Positions 43,676-51,146 of a stretch of 64,000 nucleotides of DNA are shown here, in pieces (position 1 is the stretch's first letter; each line of letters starts with the position of its first letter). The stretch lies in IMG/VR virus record IMGVR_UViG_3300009093_000036, positions 1 to 64,000 of that record; one strand, 5' to 3'. The notes below the pieces were generated by a model, which saw only the letters and a program-made list of their open reading frames with translations, made no database searches and was not told where the DNA came from. This DNA is from a virus. The position numbers were made by a program, and so were the translations under genes.

Positions 43676-43746
43676 GCCCCCGTAGCTGAGCGGGAAAGCA
43701 GCGGATTCTAAATCCGTGGTCGTGGGTTCGATCCCCACCGGGGGCG
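43676..43746 (+). tRNA. tRNA with CUA anticodon (amber suppressor)
   Basis: 71 nt. Acceptor GCCCCCG/CGGGGGC; U8 A9; D-stem GCTG/AAGC with A14, GG18-19 and A21; anticodon stem GCGGA/TCCGT; loop TTCTAAA giving U33, anticodon C-U-A at 43,708-43,710 and A37; 4-nt variable loop GGTC; T-arm GTGGG-TTCGATC-CCCAC; discriminator G. CCA is not encoded. It should read UAG. G73, G10 and U35 are compatible with glutamine charging, but identity is not established. Confidence 0.85.
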
Positions 43747-43768
43747 AGCAGAAGCAATCACGTTTCTT

Positions 43769-43776
43769 CCTATAAA
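43769..43776 (+). promoter_or_regulatory. Candidate late promoter element CCTATAAA with leader hairpin
   Basis: CCTATAAA is followed by ACAGATAGAAG in the 69-bp gap after the tRNA. GAAGAG (43,784-43,789) pairs with CTCTTC (43,795-43,800) in the leader, before CCGGAG and the ATG at 43,816. It is one of two A-variants of the CCTATCAG element. Confidence 0.5.
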
Positions 43777-43815
43777 ACAGATAGAAGAGACAACCTCTTC
43801 CGGAGAAACACGAAC

Positions 43816-44241
43816 ATGAACCAGAACATTCAGAAGGTCCTTCAGCTCGGCGCCCTCATCGATCGCAACAACGAGACGGTTCGCCGACTTCAAGAAGAGA
43901 ACAAGCAACACATGGAGGTCATCGAGTCCCTCGTGGTCCACAAGAGGGACAACCAGCGTCCCTCGAAGAAGATCGAGGACCGTCTCGTCAAGCAGATCAA
44001 GCGCGCCTTCTTCCGTTCGGAGGAGGAGTACGAGAAGACGATCGTCCAAGCGCTCAAGGGCGGGCCTCCCCTCTGCCGTGCGGACTTGGTGCGAAAGACT
44101 CACATCTCGATGAAGACGCTGGCCAAGCTGATGCCACGGCTGGCCGAACGAAACGTGGTGAGGCCCGTGTCAGCCCTCAAGAAGCTGAGTGACGGGCGTG
44201 AGATCAAGGTGCAGGGATGGTCCGCCGGAAAAGCGGCCTGA
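43816..44241 (+). CDS. Coiled-coil winged-helix-like protein
   Basis: 141 residues. Residues ~1-50 form a coiled coil (GALIDRNNETVRRLQEENKQHMEVIESL). The rest contains PPLCRADLVRKTHISMKTLAKLMPRLAERNVVRPVSALKK, a winged-helix pattern. It may bind DNA or RNA as a dimer. It overlaps the methyltransferase-like gene by 25 bp and follows the suppressor tRNA. Confidence 0.6.
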   Translation: MNQNIQKVLQLGALIDRNNETVRRLQEENKQHMEVIESLVVHKRDNQRPSKKIEDRLVKQIKRAFFRSEEEYEKTIVQALKGGPPLCRADLVRKTHISMKTLAKLMPRLAERNVVRPVSALKKLSDGREIKVQGWSAGKAA

Positions 44242-44888
44242 ACTACCCCGGAGACAACCCGCAGAAGGCCGACTCCCGCAACCTGCTCTACCGGACCGTG
44301 ATGTCTTACTGGAAGGCCGCCAAGCCTTCTGGAGACATCATCGTCTTGGCAGGGCATGAAGCGAAGGACGTCGGCCCTCTGCGAGATTATCTTCGGTGGC
44401 CGGCATCTCGCGTCCTTTTCGTGGACATCGACGAACGAGGACTGACCCAAGCTCAGAAAGACTGGCCAGGCGTACGTGTTCATCACGGCGACCTCAGCGA
44501 AGCCGTCAAGCAGGTCAAGCAGATCGCATTGCTGAACTTGGACTTCATGGGCAGCTTCAACGATGACGTGGAGGCTGCCCTGACTGCGGCTGAGGGAAAA
44601 GTCAGTCCACATGGGGTGGTCGCGTACACGTTCTACCGAGGAAGAGAGCACCGATCTCAGCATTCCTTGCAGAAGAACTTGTTCGCAGCTCGCCGTCACA
44701 TCGACCTGAAGAGCTCCGACTACGAGACGATGCGCTGGGTGGCAGCAGGGGCACGACTACAGCGTGGTCTCGTGTTCGAGAACCCTGAGCTCCTGTTGAC
44801 CCATCGCTATCGTTCATCGAGTGCAGCCATGGGCATGCTGGCCATCGCCAACGAGCCGAAGGCCAAGGGGAGTCGACGCAGCAGGTGA
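44217..44888 (+). CDS. Methyltransferase-fold protein
   Basis: 223 residues. Rossmann-type motifs: IIVLAGHEAKDVGPLRDYL (motif I, degenerate Gly run), RVLFVDIDERGL (acidic end of strand 2) and VRVHHGDL, then IALLNLDFMGSF as strand 4. These fit a class I SAM-dependent methyltransferase, but no DPPY or NPPF motif identifies the target. Its 3' end overlaps the converging PTH2 gene by 82 bp. Confidence 0.55.
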   Translation: MVRRKSGLNYPGDNPQKADSRNLLYRTVMSYWKAAKPSGDIIVLAGHEAKDVGPLRDYLRWPASRVLFVDIDERGLTQAQKDWPGVRVHHGDLSEAVKQVKQIALLNLDFMGSFNDDVEAALTAAEGKVSPHGVVAYTFYRGREHRSQHSLQKNLFAARRHIDLKSSDYETMRWVAAGARLQRGLVFENPELLLTHRYRSSSAAMGMLAIANEPKAKGSRRSR

Positions 44889-45163
44889 CGTCCCTGCGGA
44901 GACACAGCGATCGCAGTGAGGGCGTTTCCGAGATCGGGTTCCAAGAACTCGGACACGGGAACGCCCTCTGCGCGCGCAGACGAAACGACTCGGCGAAGTT
45001 CTTCTTCGTTTGCCGTCTCCAGAAGCACGAGCGTGTTGGATGTCGTGAACCACTCCCGGTCCACGGCAGGATGCTCCTCCGTGAACGCGCGGATGGCGTG
45101 ACAGAGCTGCGCCGCTCGGAGTCCCGGAGCGAGGTCCTGTCGCGAGACCAGGAAGAGCTTCAT
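44807..45163 (-). CDS. Peptidyl-tRNA hydrolase 2-like protein
   Basis: 118 residues from the ATG at 45163. The N-terminus MKLFLVSRQDLAPGLRAAQLCHAI matches the PTH2 start (R.DL..GK.AAQ..HA), with H22 in the catalytic helix. NTLVLLETANEEELRRVVSSARAEGVPVSEFLEPD continues the fold, and LGNALTAIAVSP replaces the usual DAGRTQI..G. PTH2 frees tRNA from stalled peptidyl-tRNA. It lies 1 kb from the suppressor tRNA and ends in TAG. Confidence 0.7.
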   Translation of the reverse strand: MKLFLVSRQDLAPGLRAAQLCHAIRAFTEEHPAVDREWFTTSNTLVLLETANEEELRRVVSSARAEGVPVSEFLEPDLGNALTAIAVSPQGRHLLRRLPLAFGSLAMASMPMAALDER

Positions 45164-45588
45164 GCGGCCCTCCGGGGACGCCCAGAGGCCTTCATCTCGC
45201 GAGCTCTTTCCTTTGCCTGCCGGAGATGCTCGGCGTACGACGCGAGCTCCTCGTCGCTGGGCTTGGCCTCCAGCCACGCCTTCACCGCACCCTCGTCGAC
45301 GTCAGCCCCCGCCCAGTAGGCGACGCTGCTCGCGCTGGGCGGCTCCTTCGTGAAGCGCTCGACCTCCCAGTACCTGCGCCCGCGCACGAAGGCGTACGCG
45401 AGCCCCGTGTACCGAATCTGCGAGCGCAGATCGGAGCCATGGCCCCAACACATGAGCATGGTGCTGTGCTGCTGTGCCGTGCGCTCCGCGAACGGGATGC
45501 GCTTGAGCGAGAGGCGCTCCTGAGTGTTGGCGACCTTCGACTTCACGAGCTCACCGAGCTCGAACTTCAGAACCATCTTCTCTTTCAT
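45160..45588 (-). CDS. Hypothetical protein
   Basis: 142 residues from the ATG at 45588, with AGGAG at ideal spacing. N-terminal strand KMVLKFELGELVKSKVAN, a middle with WGHGSDLRSQIRYTG, and a helical Glu/Ala/Lys-rich end. Coupled by 4 bp to the PTH2 gene, so it probably heads this two-gene unit. No family recognised. Confidence 0.55.
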   Translation of the reverse strand: MKEKMVLKFELGELVKSKVANTQERLSLKRIPFAERTAQQHSTMLMCWGHGSDLRSQIRYTGLAYAFVRGRRYWEVERFTKEPPSASSVAYWAGADVDEGAVKAWLEAKPSDEELASYAEHLRQAKERAREMKASGRPRRAA

Positions 45589-45728
45589 CGTGAATCTCCT
45601 GCATCTGGTTGCTGTTCGGGTGAGGGAACAGCCCAGCAGGAGGGCCACGGGGAAGGTGGAGCTACGTCCAGGTCATGTGCGCATCATCGCCATCGTCCAG
45701 CGCGACGTCAAGCCCGACAACGTGCTCT
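45589..45728 (-). other. 140-bp gap between minus-strand genes
   Basis: I see no coding frame, tRNA, strong terminator or CCTATCAG element on either strand. It presumably carries the promoter for the 45,160-45,588 gene, which I cannot identify. Confidence 0.4.
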
Positions 45729-45932
45729 TCACACGAACAGGTTCGACTTGATGATCCAGTCCTTGACCTCACGAGGAACCGGCTCAGCCAGGTTCTCCCC
45801 GGTTGCGATGCGGTGGACCGCCGCCCGCACCAAGACGTCGTAGCAGTCCTCGACCCCGACGCTGTCGAGCGCGGTGACGGTGACTCGTCGCTTGCCGACG
45901 AGATAGTTCATGACGGCTTTCTGACGAGCCAC
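45729..45932 (-). CDS. Small hypothetical protein
   Basis: 67 residues with a helix-strand pattern (MNYLVGKRRVTVTALDSVGVEDCYDVLVRAAVHRI). It follows the large tape-measure-like gene with an 8-bp gap, a position often held by small tail proteins. No family recognised. Confidence 0.5.
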   Translation of the reverse strand: MARQKAVMNYLVGKRRVTVTALDSVGVEDCYDVLVRAAVHRIATGENLAEPVPREVKDWIIKSNLFV

Positions 45933-45940
45933 GGTTCACC

Positions 45941-48900
45941 TCATGCGGCAGGAGTTGCAGTCGGAGGCGTACCACCACCCGCAGGCGCCGGCAGGCGCTC
46001 GCTGAGTGTGGTGCTGATGGTACGGAGGGTCGCGAGGGATTCACGCCCGATCGGGTCACGAGCCTCGGCCTGAGACAGCGAGGCCGCCTGCTGTCGCTGC
46101 TGAGCTCCCTGGATTGCTTGCTGGATGTCTTCACGGCCCGTGAACTGACGGATCGCATCGCGATCGGCAGCGGCGAAGCCACCACGCGAATCGCGACGAG
46201 AGAGCGCTCCACGAAGAAGGTCTCGGGCTTGGGTCGCCTGCTCGGTGCTGAACCCGAGGCCTTCGGGATCGGAAAGCTGGTGCTCGAACTGCCCCATGAT
46301 GTCGAGACGTCGAGAACGGCTCATCCCACCGCCACCCGACAGCGCCTGCTCGAACATCCGCTGAGCTCGGGTGCCGCTGACGCTGCGCCCTCCGATCGAG
46401 AGCTCCATGCTCCCCATACCGAAGCCCGTCACCTGACCGAAGGCAGCATCAACGGCTCCACGGCCACGACGGCGCCCCTGTCCACTGAGCTCGCGCTCCG
46501 TCGAGCGCATCTGGCTGAGACCCGTGAAGAAGGCTCGGCCTGCTTCATCGATCTCACCAGTCTCCGAGCGCATCGCCCGAGACGAGTACTGCCGGAACTC
46601 GGAGTCGGACATCGCCATGAAGCGGCTCTGCATCTCGCTCTGAGCTCGCATCGCGGTGTCGGTGTCACCGGAGGCGAGGGCGGCACTGTAAGCACGCACA
46701 GCACGGCTTCCTGCGCCACGTCCACCACGGCGAGCGATGTCGGCGAGATCGGCCTGGTACTGCTGGAACTGAGCTCCGGCTGCACGCATCGAGGGATCGT
46801 TCTGGACGAACGAAGCGAACTCGGAGCCGAGAGCTCCACCGTTCGTCGCCATGCTCTGCTGCATCTGCATGAGCATCGAGCGAGCTGCGATACCTTCGCG
46901 GGACGCCGGGTCCATGCCGCCGATCGTGGCGCGAAGATGTGCCATCGCGGACTGACGTTCGGCATCGCTACCTGCACCGACCGCAGTACGAACTCGGCGC
47001 ATGAAGTCGGAGTTGCCCTGCAACGACTCGATGTCCTCACGGCTGACACCCGAAATCGCAGCCTGCGTCGCTCGCTGAGCCTCGGTCATGTGGACCTGGC
47101 CGCCGCCGAAGTACGCCGAGGTGCTGAGGCGATCGAGGCGCTCTCGAACGTGGCCGCCGCGAGCGATGAACGAGGTCGCATCAGCACCCGGCTGACGCAG
47201 CGCTTCCATGACTTCGGAACGCATCCCACCGATGCCGAAGGCCATGCCGCCGATGCCCGCCGCAAGACCAACTGCGGCTCCGAGCGGACCGCCGACTGCG
47301 GCGCCCATCATGGTGGCACCTCCGAGAGTCGCGAGGTCTCGTCCGATGCCGCCCATCGTGAGGCGGCCTCCACCACGACCCAGAAGCTGCCCCTCTCCAG
47401 GAGCAGTCGCCGCGTTCGTGATGCCATGCTGGCGCATGAAAGCCGACGTCGCGTTTCCGTTTCCGCCCATGAAGCGGTAGACGTCGTCTGCATTGCCGCT
47501 ACCTGCGGCGGCGAGCTGCGCTTCGAGGATCCGACTGGTTGTTCCCTCCGCGTCACCACGAAGGCCACGTAGAGCACGGATGTCCGCCCCTTGCGTGAGG
47601 ACACCAGCATCAGCAGCACGAGCAATCTGGAGAGCACGAGACGCCCCAGAGAACGTGTTGATCCCCTCGGTCGACATGCCGCGAGCGCGCAGACGAGAGC
47701 CCACGGAAGGTCCCACCTCGAACATGCCCTGCTGGTCGATGTTGAAGGCAGCCTGCGGAGCCGAGAAGCCACCACGCCCGAAGCCCATCGACTCGAAGTC
47801 CTGGCGGGTTGCGCGGCTCTGTCGAAGGTGCCGCATCGCGGTCTGACCTTCCGTAGACATCGAGTCGGAACTGATGCCGAGGACGTCGTTCATGACGCGC
47901 TCCGCCAAGCTCGACACCCTCGTCACGAACGAACGACCTGCATCACGAGCCGCGTTCATGCCCGTCGCATCCTGAACATGATGTTCCAGGTTCCGCATGA
48001 AGGCGTCGACCGAACGACGTTCCGTGATGTCGGAGCGCAGAGCTCCTTCGCGACGAGAGCCCACGGAGTCCGCAGCCTCACGGCTCGCGATCTCTCCCTG
48101 GTTGCGCATCATCGACATCATCACTTCGGACTGCGGGCGGCTCATGTGGAAGCGGCGCTGCAAGACCAGGGAGCCCAGGTCATCTCCCTGGTCCATGGCG
48201 CGTTCGCCCAACATCATCCTCATCATGCCGAGCTGGCCGGCGATGCCACCCTCCTCCATGAGAGAACCGCGGAGAAGACCTTCTCGGTTGATCGCCCGAG
48301 CTCGGCCCATGCCTCCGACAGCAGTGTGAGCTCGCCGGCTCAGATCACCAACGCTCATGCTGCCGGTCGTGAAGTCCATCATGGCGCCAGCATCGAGCCC
48401 GGTGCCTTCACGATTCGACAACCCGAAGATGCTGTAGCGACCTGCGGCGGTGCGGCTGAAGCGGCCCGTCTGCGCCATCATGTCGGTAACGAATGCCTGC
48501 ATTGCGTCGGTGCCCGTACGACCGCCGGTGGCTTCCGAGAGCAGGCCCTCGTTGATCATACCGCCCTGCATCATCGTGGAGACCTGCGAGATGCCTCGCA
48601 GAGCTCCTTGAGCTCCTTGCTGGCCGCGACCACCGAACGATCGAGCGATCTGAGCTCCGTTCGACGCGAGCTGGAGGAGCTGCCCCTGATCCATGCCGGT
48701 CGAGGCGGAGGTCTGCCGGATCGTTGCGGCGAACCGAGTCGCCTGCGTCGAGCCGAAGACTCCGGCCTGGCGGCTCTGGTTCACGAACTCCTGGGCCTCC
48801 TGAAGCGATCCGCCGAGCTCGCGCTGAACGGTGCGCAGGGTCGTGATCATCTCGCGGAAGCGGGTGCGGAAGCCCTCGACATCACGGATGCCCGTGAAGG

Positions 48901-49624
48901 TCCCCATCTCGGCTCCGCCGGCGATGAGCTGGTTGAGCTCCCCCATCGACGTGAACGGGTTCTGGCGGGCCGTCTGAGCGACGGTACTGCCGATCTGACC
49001 CATCTGCTGCTGGTTGAACCCGCGACCGAAGGCGCCCTGGCCTCCCATGAAGTTGAAGTTCTGCCGCAAGTTGGAGTTCAGGGCCATCTGGTCCTGCATG
49101 CCTCCGTAGAAGTTGCGACCCAGAGCTCCGGCGTACTGAGCTCCGGCGTACATCGGAAGAGCAACTGCACCAGCAGCAAGACCGCCGGCGGCGAGCCCAC
49201 CCATGCCTCCGCCGGCCATCCCGAAGGCGCCCATGCCGGCACGCATCGCGAGACCCATCGGGTCCGCCATCGCACCGAGAGCTCCGAGCGGACCACCGAC
49301 AAGACCGAGGCTGCCCGCCATGCCCAGGCCGGCCATCCCGACCCCGGCCATGCTCATCCCCATGTGCCCGGCGTTCGCAAGACGACCCGCCATCACCTCG
49401 CCGTACGCACCTGCCGTCGGTCCGCCGGCGTAGCCGCCATAGCCCCGCATCACACCCATCGCAGAGGGTGGAGGCGGAGGGGGCATCTGCGGCATCATCT
49501 GCGGCGGAGGCCCGCTCATCATGCCGGCTCCGTAGGATGCCTGCTGGGCGTAAGCCTGCATGCCCTGGAACATGGAGTTCTGGGCCATCACCGACTGCGA
49601 GATCCAGGAGGACGAGAACACCAT
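45941..49624 (-). CDS. Tape-measure-like virion protein
   Basis: 1227 residues, the longest helical protein in the window. The first ~190 residues are Met/Gly/Pro/Ala-rich and low complexity (PPPQMMPQMPPPPPPS, then Gly/Ala/Met runs with hydrophobic stretches). The remainder alternates long amphipathic helices and Gly-rich turns without Trp or Cys, ending in LSERLPAPAGGGTPP. Length and hydrophobic patches fit a tail tape measure. A start at 49,588 is also possible. Divergent from a plus-strand cassette. Confidence 0.58.
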   Translation of the reverse strand: MVFSSSWISQSVMAQNSMFQGMQAYAQQASYGAGMMSGPPPQMMPQMPPPPPPSAMGVMRGYGGYAGGPTAGAYGEVMAGRLANAGHMGMSMAGVGMAGLGMAGSLGLVGGPLGALGAMADPMGLAMRAGMGAFGMAGGGMGGLAAGGLAAGAVALPMYAGAQYAGALGRNFYGGMQDQMALNSNLRQNFNFMGGQGAFGRGFNQQQMGQIGSTVAQTARQNPFTSMGELNQLIAGGAEMGTFTGIRDVEGFRTRFREMITTLRTVQRELGGSLQEAQEFVNQSRQAGVFGSTQATRFAATIRQTSASTGMDQGQLLQLASNGAQIARSFGGRGQQGAQGALRGISQVSTMMQGGMINEGLLSEATGGRTGTDAMQAFVTDMMAQTGRFSRTAAGRYSIFGLSNREGTGLDAGAMMDFTTGSMSVGDLSRRAHTAVGGMGRARAINREGLLRGSLMEEGGIAGQLGMMRMMLGERAMDQGDDLGSLVLQRRFHMSRPQSEVMMSMMRNQGEIASREAADSVGSRREGALRSDITERRSVDAFMRNLEHHVQDATGMNAARDAGRSFVTRVSSLAERVMNDVLGISSDSMSTEGQTAMRHLRQSRATRQDFESMGFGRGGFSAPQAAFNIDQQGMFEVGPSVGSRLRARGMSTEGINTFSGASRALQIARAADAGVLTQGADIRALRGLRGDAEGTTSRILEAQLAAAGSGNADDVYRFMGGNGNATSAFMRQHGITNAATAPGEGQLLGRGGGRLTMGGIGRDLATLGGATMMGAAVGGPLGAAVGLAAGIGGMAFGIGGMRSEVMEALRQPGADATSFIARGGHVRERLDRLSTSAYFGGGQVHMTEAQRATQAAISGVSREDIESLQGNSDFMRRVRTAVGAGSDAERQSAMAHLRATIGGMDPASREGIAARSMLMQMQQSMATNGGALGSEFASFVQNDPSMRAAGAQFQQYQADLADIARRGGRGAGSRAVRAYSAALASGDTDTAMRAQSEMQSRFMAMSDSEFRQYSSRAMRSETGEIDEAGRAFFTGLSQMRSTERELSGQGRRRGRGAVDAAFGQVTGFGMGSMELSIGGRSVSGTRAQRMFEQALSGGGGMSRSRRLDIMGQFEHQLSDPEGLGFSTEQATQARDLLRGALSRRDSRGGFAAADRDAIRQFTGREDIQQAIQGAQQRQQAASLSQAEARDPIGRESLATLRTISTTLSERLPAPAGGGTPPTATPAA

Positions 49625-49647
49625 CGAGCCGGAGTCTAGCGCATCCT

Positions 49648-49655
49648 CCTATCAG
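49648..49655 (+). promoter_or_regulatory. Candidate late promoter element CCTATCAG
   Basis: CCTATCAG followed by AAGCGTGGGGAT in the 70-bp divergent gap, 39 bp before the GTG at 49,695, which has AAGGAG upstream. Confidence 0.45.
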
Positions 49656-49694
49656 AAGCGTGGGGATGCAGATGCCCCTATCCAAGGAGATCCT

Positions 49695-50015
49695 GTGACC
49701 GACGAAAAGACGCCCCCTGCCCCGACGACCGATCCGACGAAGTCGGTGACGCCGACGTCCATCATGACCGCCGGACCTCTGAACCTCATCATCGTCCGAC
49801 GCGATACCACGGACTCGAAGCCCGAGTTCTTCATCAGCATCAAGCGCATCCCGACGGCCCCGGGCGACGACCCTGGCCTGATTCCGTTGATCGAGGTGCC
49901 TGCCCTTCAGCGCATGCTGGAGGAGGCCTTCACCCCCGCACTCGGCCTCCGCTCTCTTCTTCCCCAGCCCACGCCTCCCGTCCAGCAGAAGACGAAAAAG
50001 CGAGGACGCAAGTGA
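49695..50015 (+). CDS. Small hypothetical protein
   Basis: 106 residues; GTG start with AAGGAG spaced 6 bases. Pro/Thr-rich at both ends with a short beta core (LNLIIVRRDTTDSKPEFFISIKR). The basic tail KTKKRGRK may contact nucleic acid. Coupled by GTGA to the dNMP kinase gene. Confidence 0.55.
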   Translation: MTDEKTPPAPTTDPTKSVTPTSIMTAGPLNLIIVRRDTTDSKPEFFISIKRIPTAPGDDPGLIPLIEVPALQRMLEEAFTPALGLRSLLPQPTPPVQQKTKKRGRK

Positions 50016-50680
50016 AGACCATCATCGCGATGTGCGGGCTCGCGGGCAGTGGCAAGGACACCGCCTGCGACTACCTCGTCAAGAACTACGGCTTCATGAA
50101 GACGTCGTTCGCAGCCCCGATGAAGGAGATGGTGAAGATCGCCTTCGGCTTCACGGACGAGCAGCTCTACGGGTCGAGCTCGAAGCGCGAAGAGGAGGAC
50201 AAGCGCTACCCGTTCAGTGGCATTTGCACGCACTGCGGGCAGTCCTGCAACGACTGGAGCGATGTCCTGCCCGAGGAGCGTGACATCCCGGAGGGGTTCC
50301 GCTGGAGCTGCGTGAACTGCGAGATCAACTTCAAGGAGTTCGTCACGCCCCGCCTCGCTCTTCAGACCCTCGGCACGGAGTGGGGTCGTCGTCTGAACGA
50401 CGGTCTCTGGGCGAAGGCGACCCTCAACCTCATCATGAGCTCGACCCACGACAAGTGGTGCATCAGCGACCTGCGCTTCCGCAACGAGCTCGACACCATC
50501 CTCGATGCTGGAGGCAGGGTCATCCGCCTCACTCGCGGGAAGCCCAAGCACAACCATGCGAGCGAGACCGACCTCCTTCGGATCCCGCTCAGCCACTTCA
50601 GCACCGTCATCGAGAACGAAGGCACCGTCGCCGAGCTCGAACGAGAGCTGGATCAGATCTACAGGAACTCGATCCGATGA
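50012..50680 (+). CDS. Deoxynucleoside monophosphate kinase with zinc-ribbon insert
   Basis: 222 residues, GTG start. P-loop GLAGSGKD (9-16), SFAAPMKEMV and TPRLALQTLGTEWGR (112-126) match T4 gp1-like dNMP kinases. WCISDLRFRNELDTI is the later conserved segment. An insertion at residues ~65-105 has C72, C75, C100 and C103, a zinc ribbon not present in T4 gp1. The enzyme phosphorylates dNMPs from degraded host DNA. Confidence 0.82.
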   Translation: MKTIIAMCGLAGSGKDTACDYLVKNYGFMKTSFAAPMKEMVKIAFGFTDEQLYGSSSKREEEDKRYPFSGICTHCGQSCNDWSDVLPEERDIPEGFRWSCVNCEINFKEFVTPRLALQTLGTEWGRRLNDGLWAKATLNLIMSSTHDKWCISDLRFRNELDTILDAGGRVIRLTRGKPKHNHASETDLLRIPLSHFSTVIENEGTVAELERELDQIYRNSIR

Positions 50681-50716
50681 GCGACACGAAGGTCCTCAGC
50701 TTCACGACCCCCGAAG

Positions 50717-51082
50717 GTGAGGTTGGTGCTCATCGAGAGCCCACTCGCTGCGAGCGCGACGCACACCATGGAGCAGCACAAGGAGTACGCGAAGGCGTGC
50801 ATGCGCGACAGCATCTGGCGAGGGGAAGCTCCGTACGCTTCGCACCTCCTCTACGCGCAGCCTGGCATCCTCGACGACCTCATCCCGGCGGAGAGGGAGT
50901 ACGGGATCGAGGCCGGCCTGGCGTGGGGTGACAGGGCGGACCTGACCGCGGTCTACACGGACCTCGGCATCTCCGGAGGCATGCAGCGTGGTATCGAGCG
51001 CGCCCAGAAGGCTGGCAGGCCCATCGAGATGCGTCAGGTGGACCCGTCGCACCTCCGCGTTCACTGGAAGTTCCACTTCTAA
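50717..51082 (+). CDS. DUF7768/nucleoside deoxyribosyltransferase-like protein
   Basis: 121 residues from the GTG at 50717. LVLIESPLAAS, HKEYAKACMRDSIWRGEAPYASHLLYAQPGILDD and DLTAVYTDLGISGGMQRGIERA follow the pattern of small phage DUF7768/DUF4406 proteins related to nucleoside 2-deoxyribosyltransferases. No ribosome site precedes it. An ATG at 50,677, coupled to the kinase stop, opens another frame that runs over this start (see findings). A nucleotide-salvage role fits the neighbour. Ends in TAA. Confidence 0.65.
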   Translation: MRLVLIESPLAASATHTMEQHKEYAKACMRDSIWRGEAPYASHLLYAQPGILDDLIPAEREYGIEAGLAWGDRADLTAVYTDLGISGGMQRGIERAQKAGRPIEMRQVDPSHLRVHWKFHF

Positions 51083-51098
51083 CAGGCGTTCTTTTTCG

Positions 51099-51106
51099 CC
51101 TATAAG
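51099..51106 (+). promoter_or_regulatory. Candidate late promoter element CCTATAAG with leader hairpins
   Basis: CCTATAAG follows the small hairpin AGGCG-TTCTTTTT-CGCCT (51,084-51,101), which may end the previous unit. In the leader GTGAAG (51,111-51,116) pairs with CTTCAC (51,126-51,131), directly before AGGAG. Confidence 0.5.
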
Positions 51107-51146
51107 TAAGGTGAAGGGACTTCCTCTTCACCAGGAGAACATGAAC

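Noticed and set aside
43676-43746. Reading the tRNA as Arg (anticodon UCU)
   Set aside because: The UCU register requires stem mismatches and a pairing of A with G at 27-43; the CUA register gives five pairs, U33 and A37.
43676-43746. Pyrrolysine tRNA (also CUA)
   Set aside because: Two bases lie between acceptor and D stems and the variable loop has four bases, unlike tRNA-Pyl; no PylS gene is seen.
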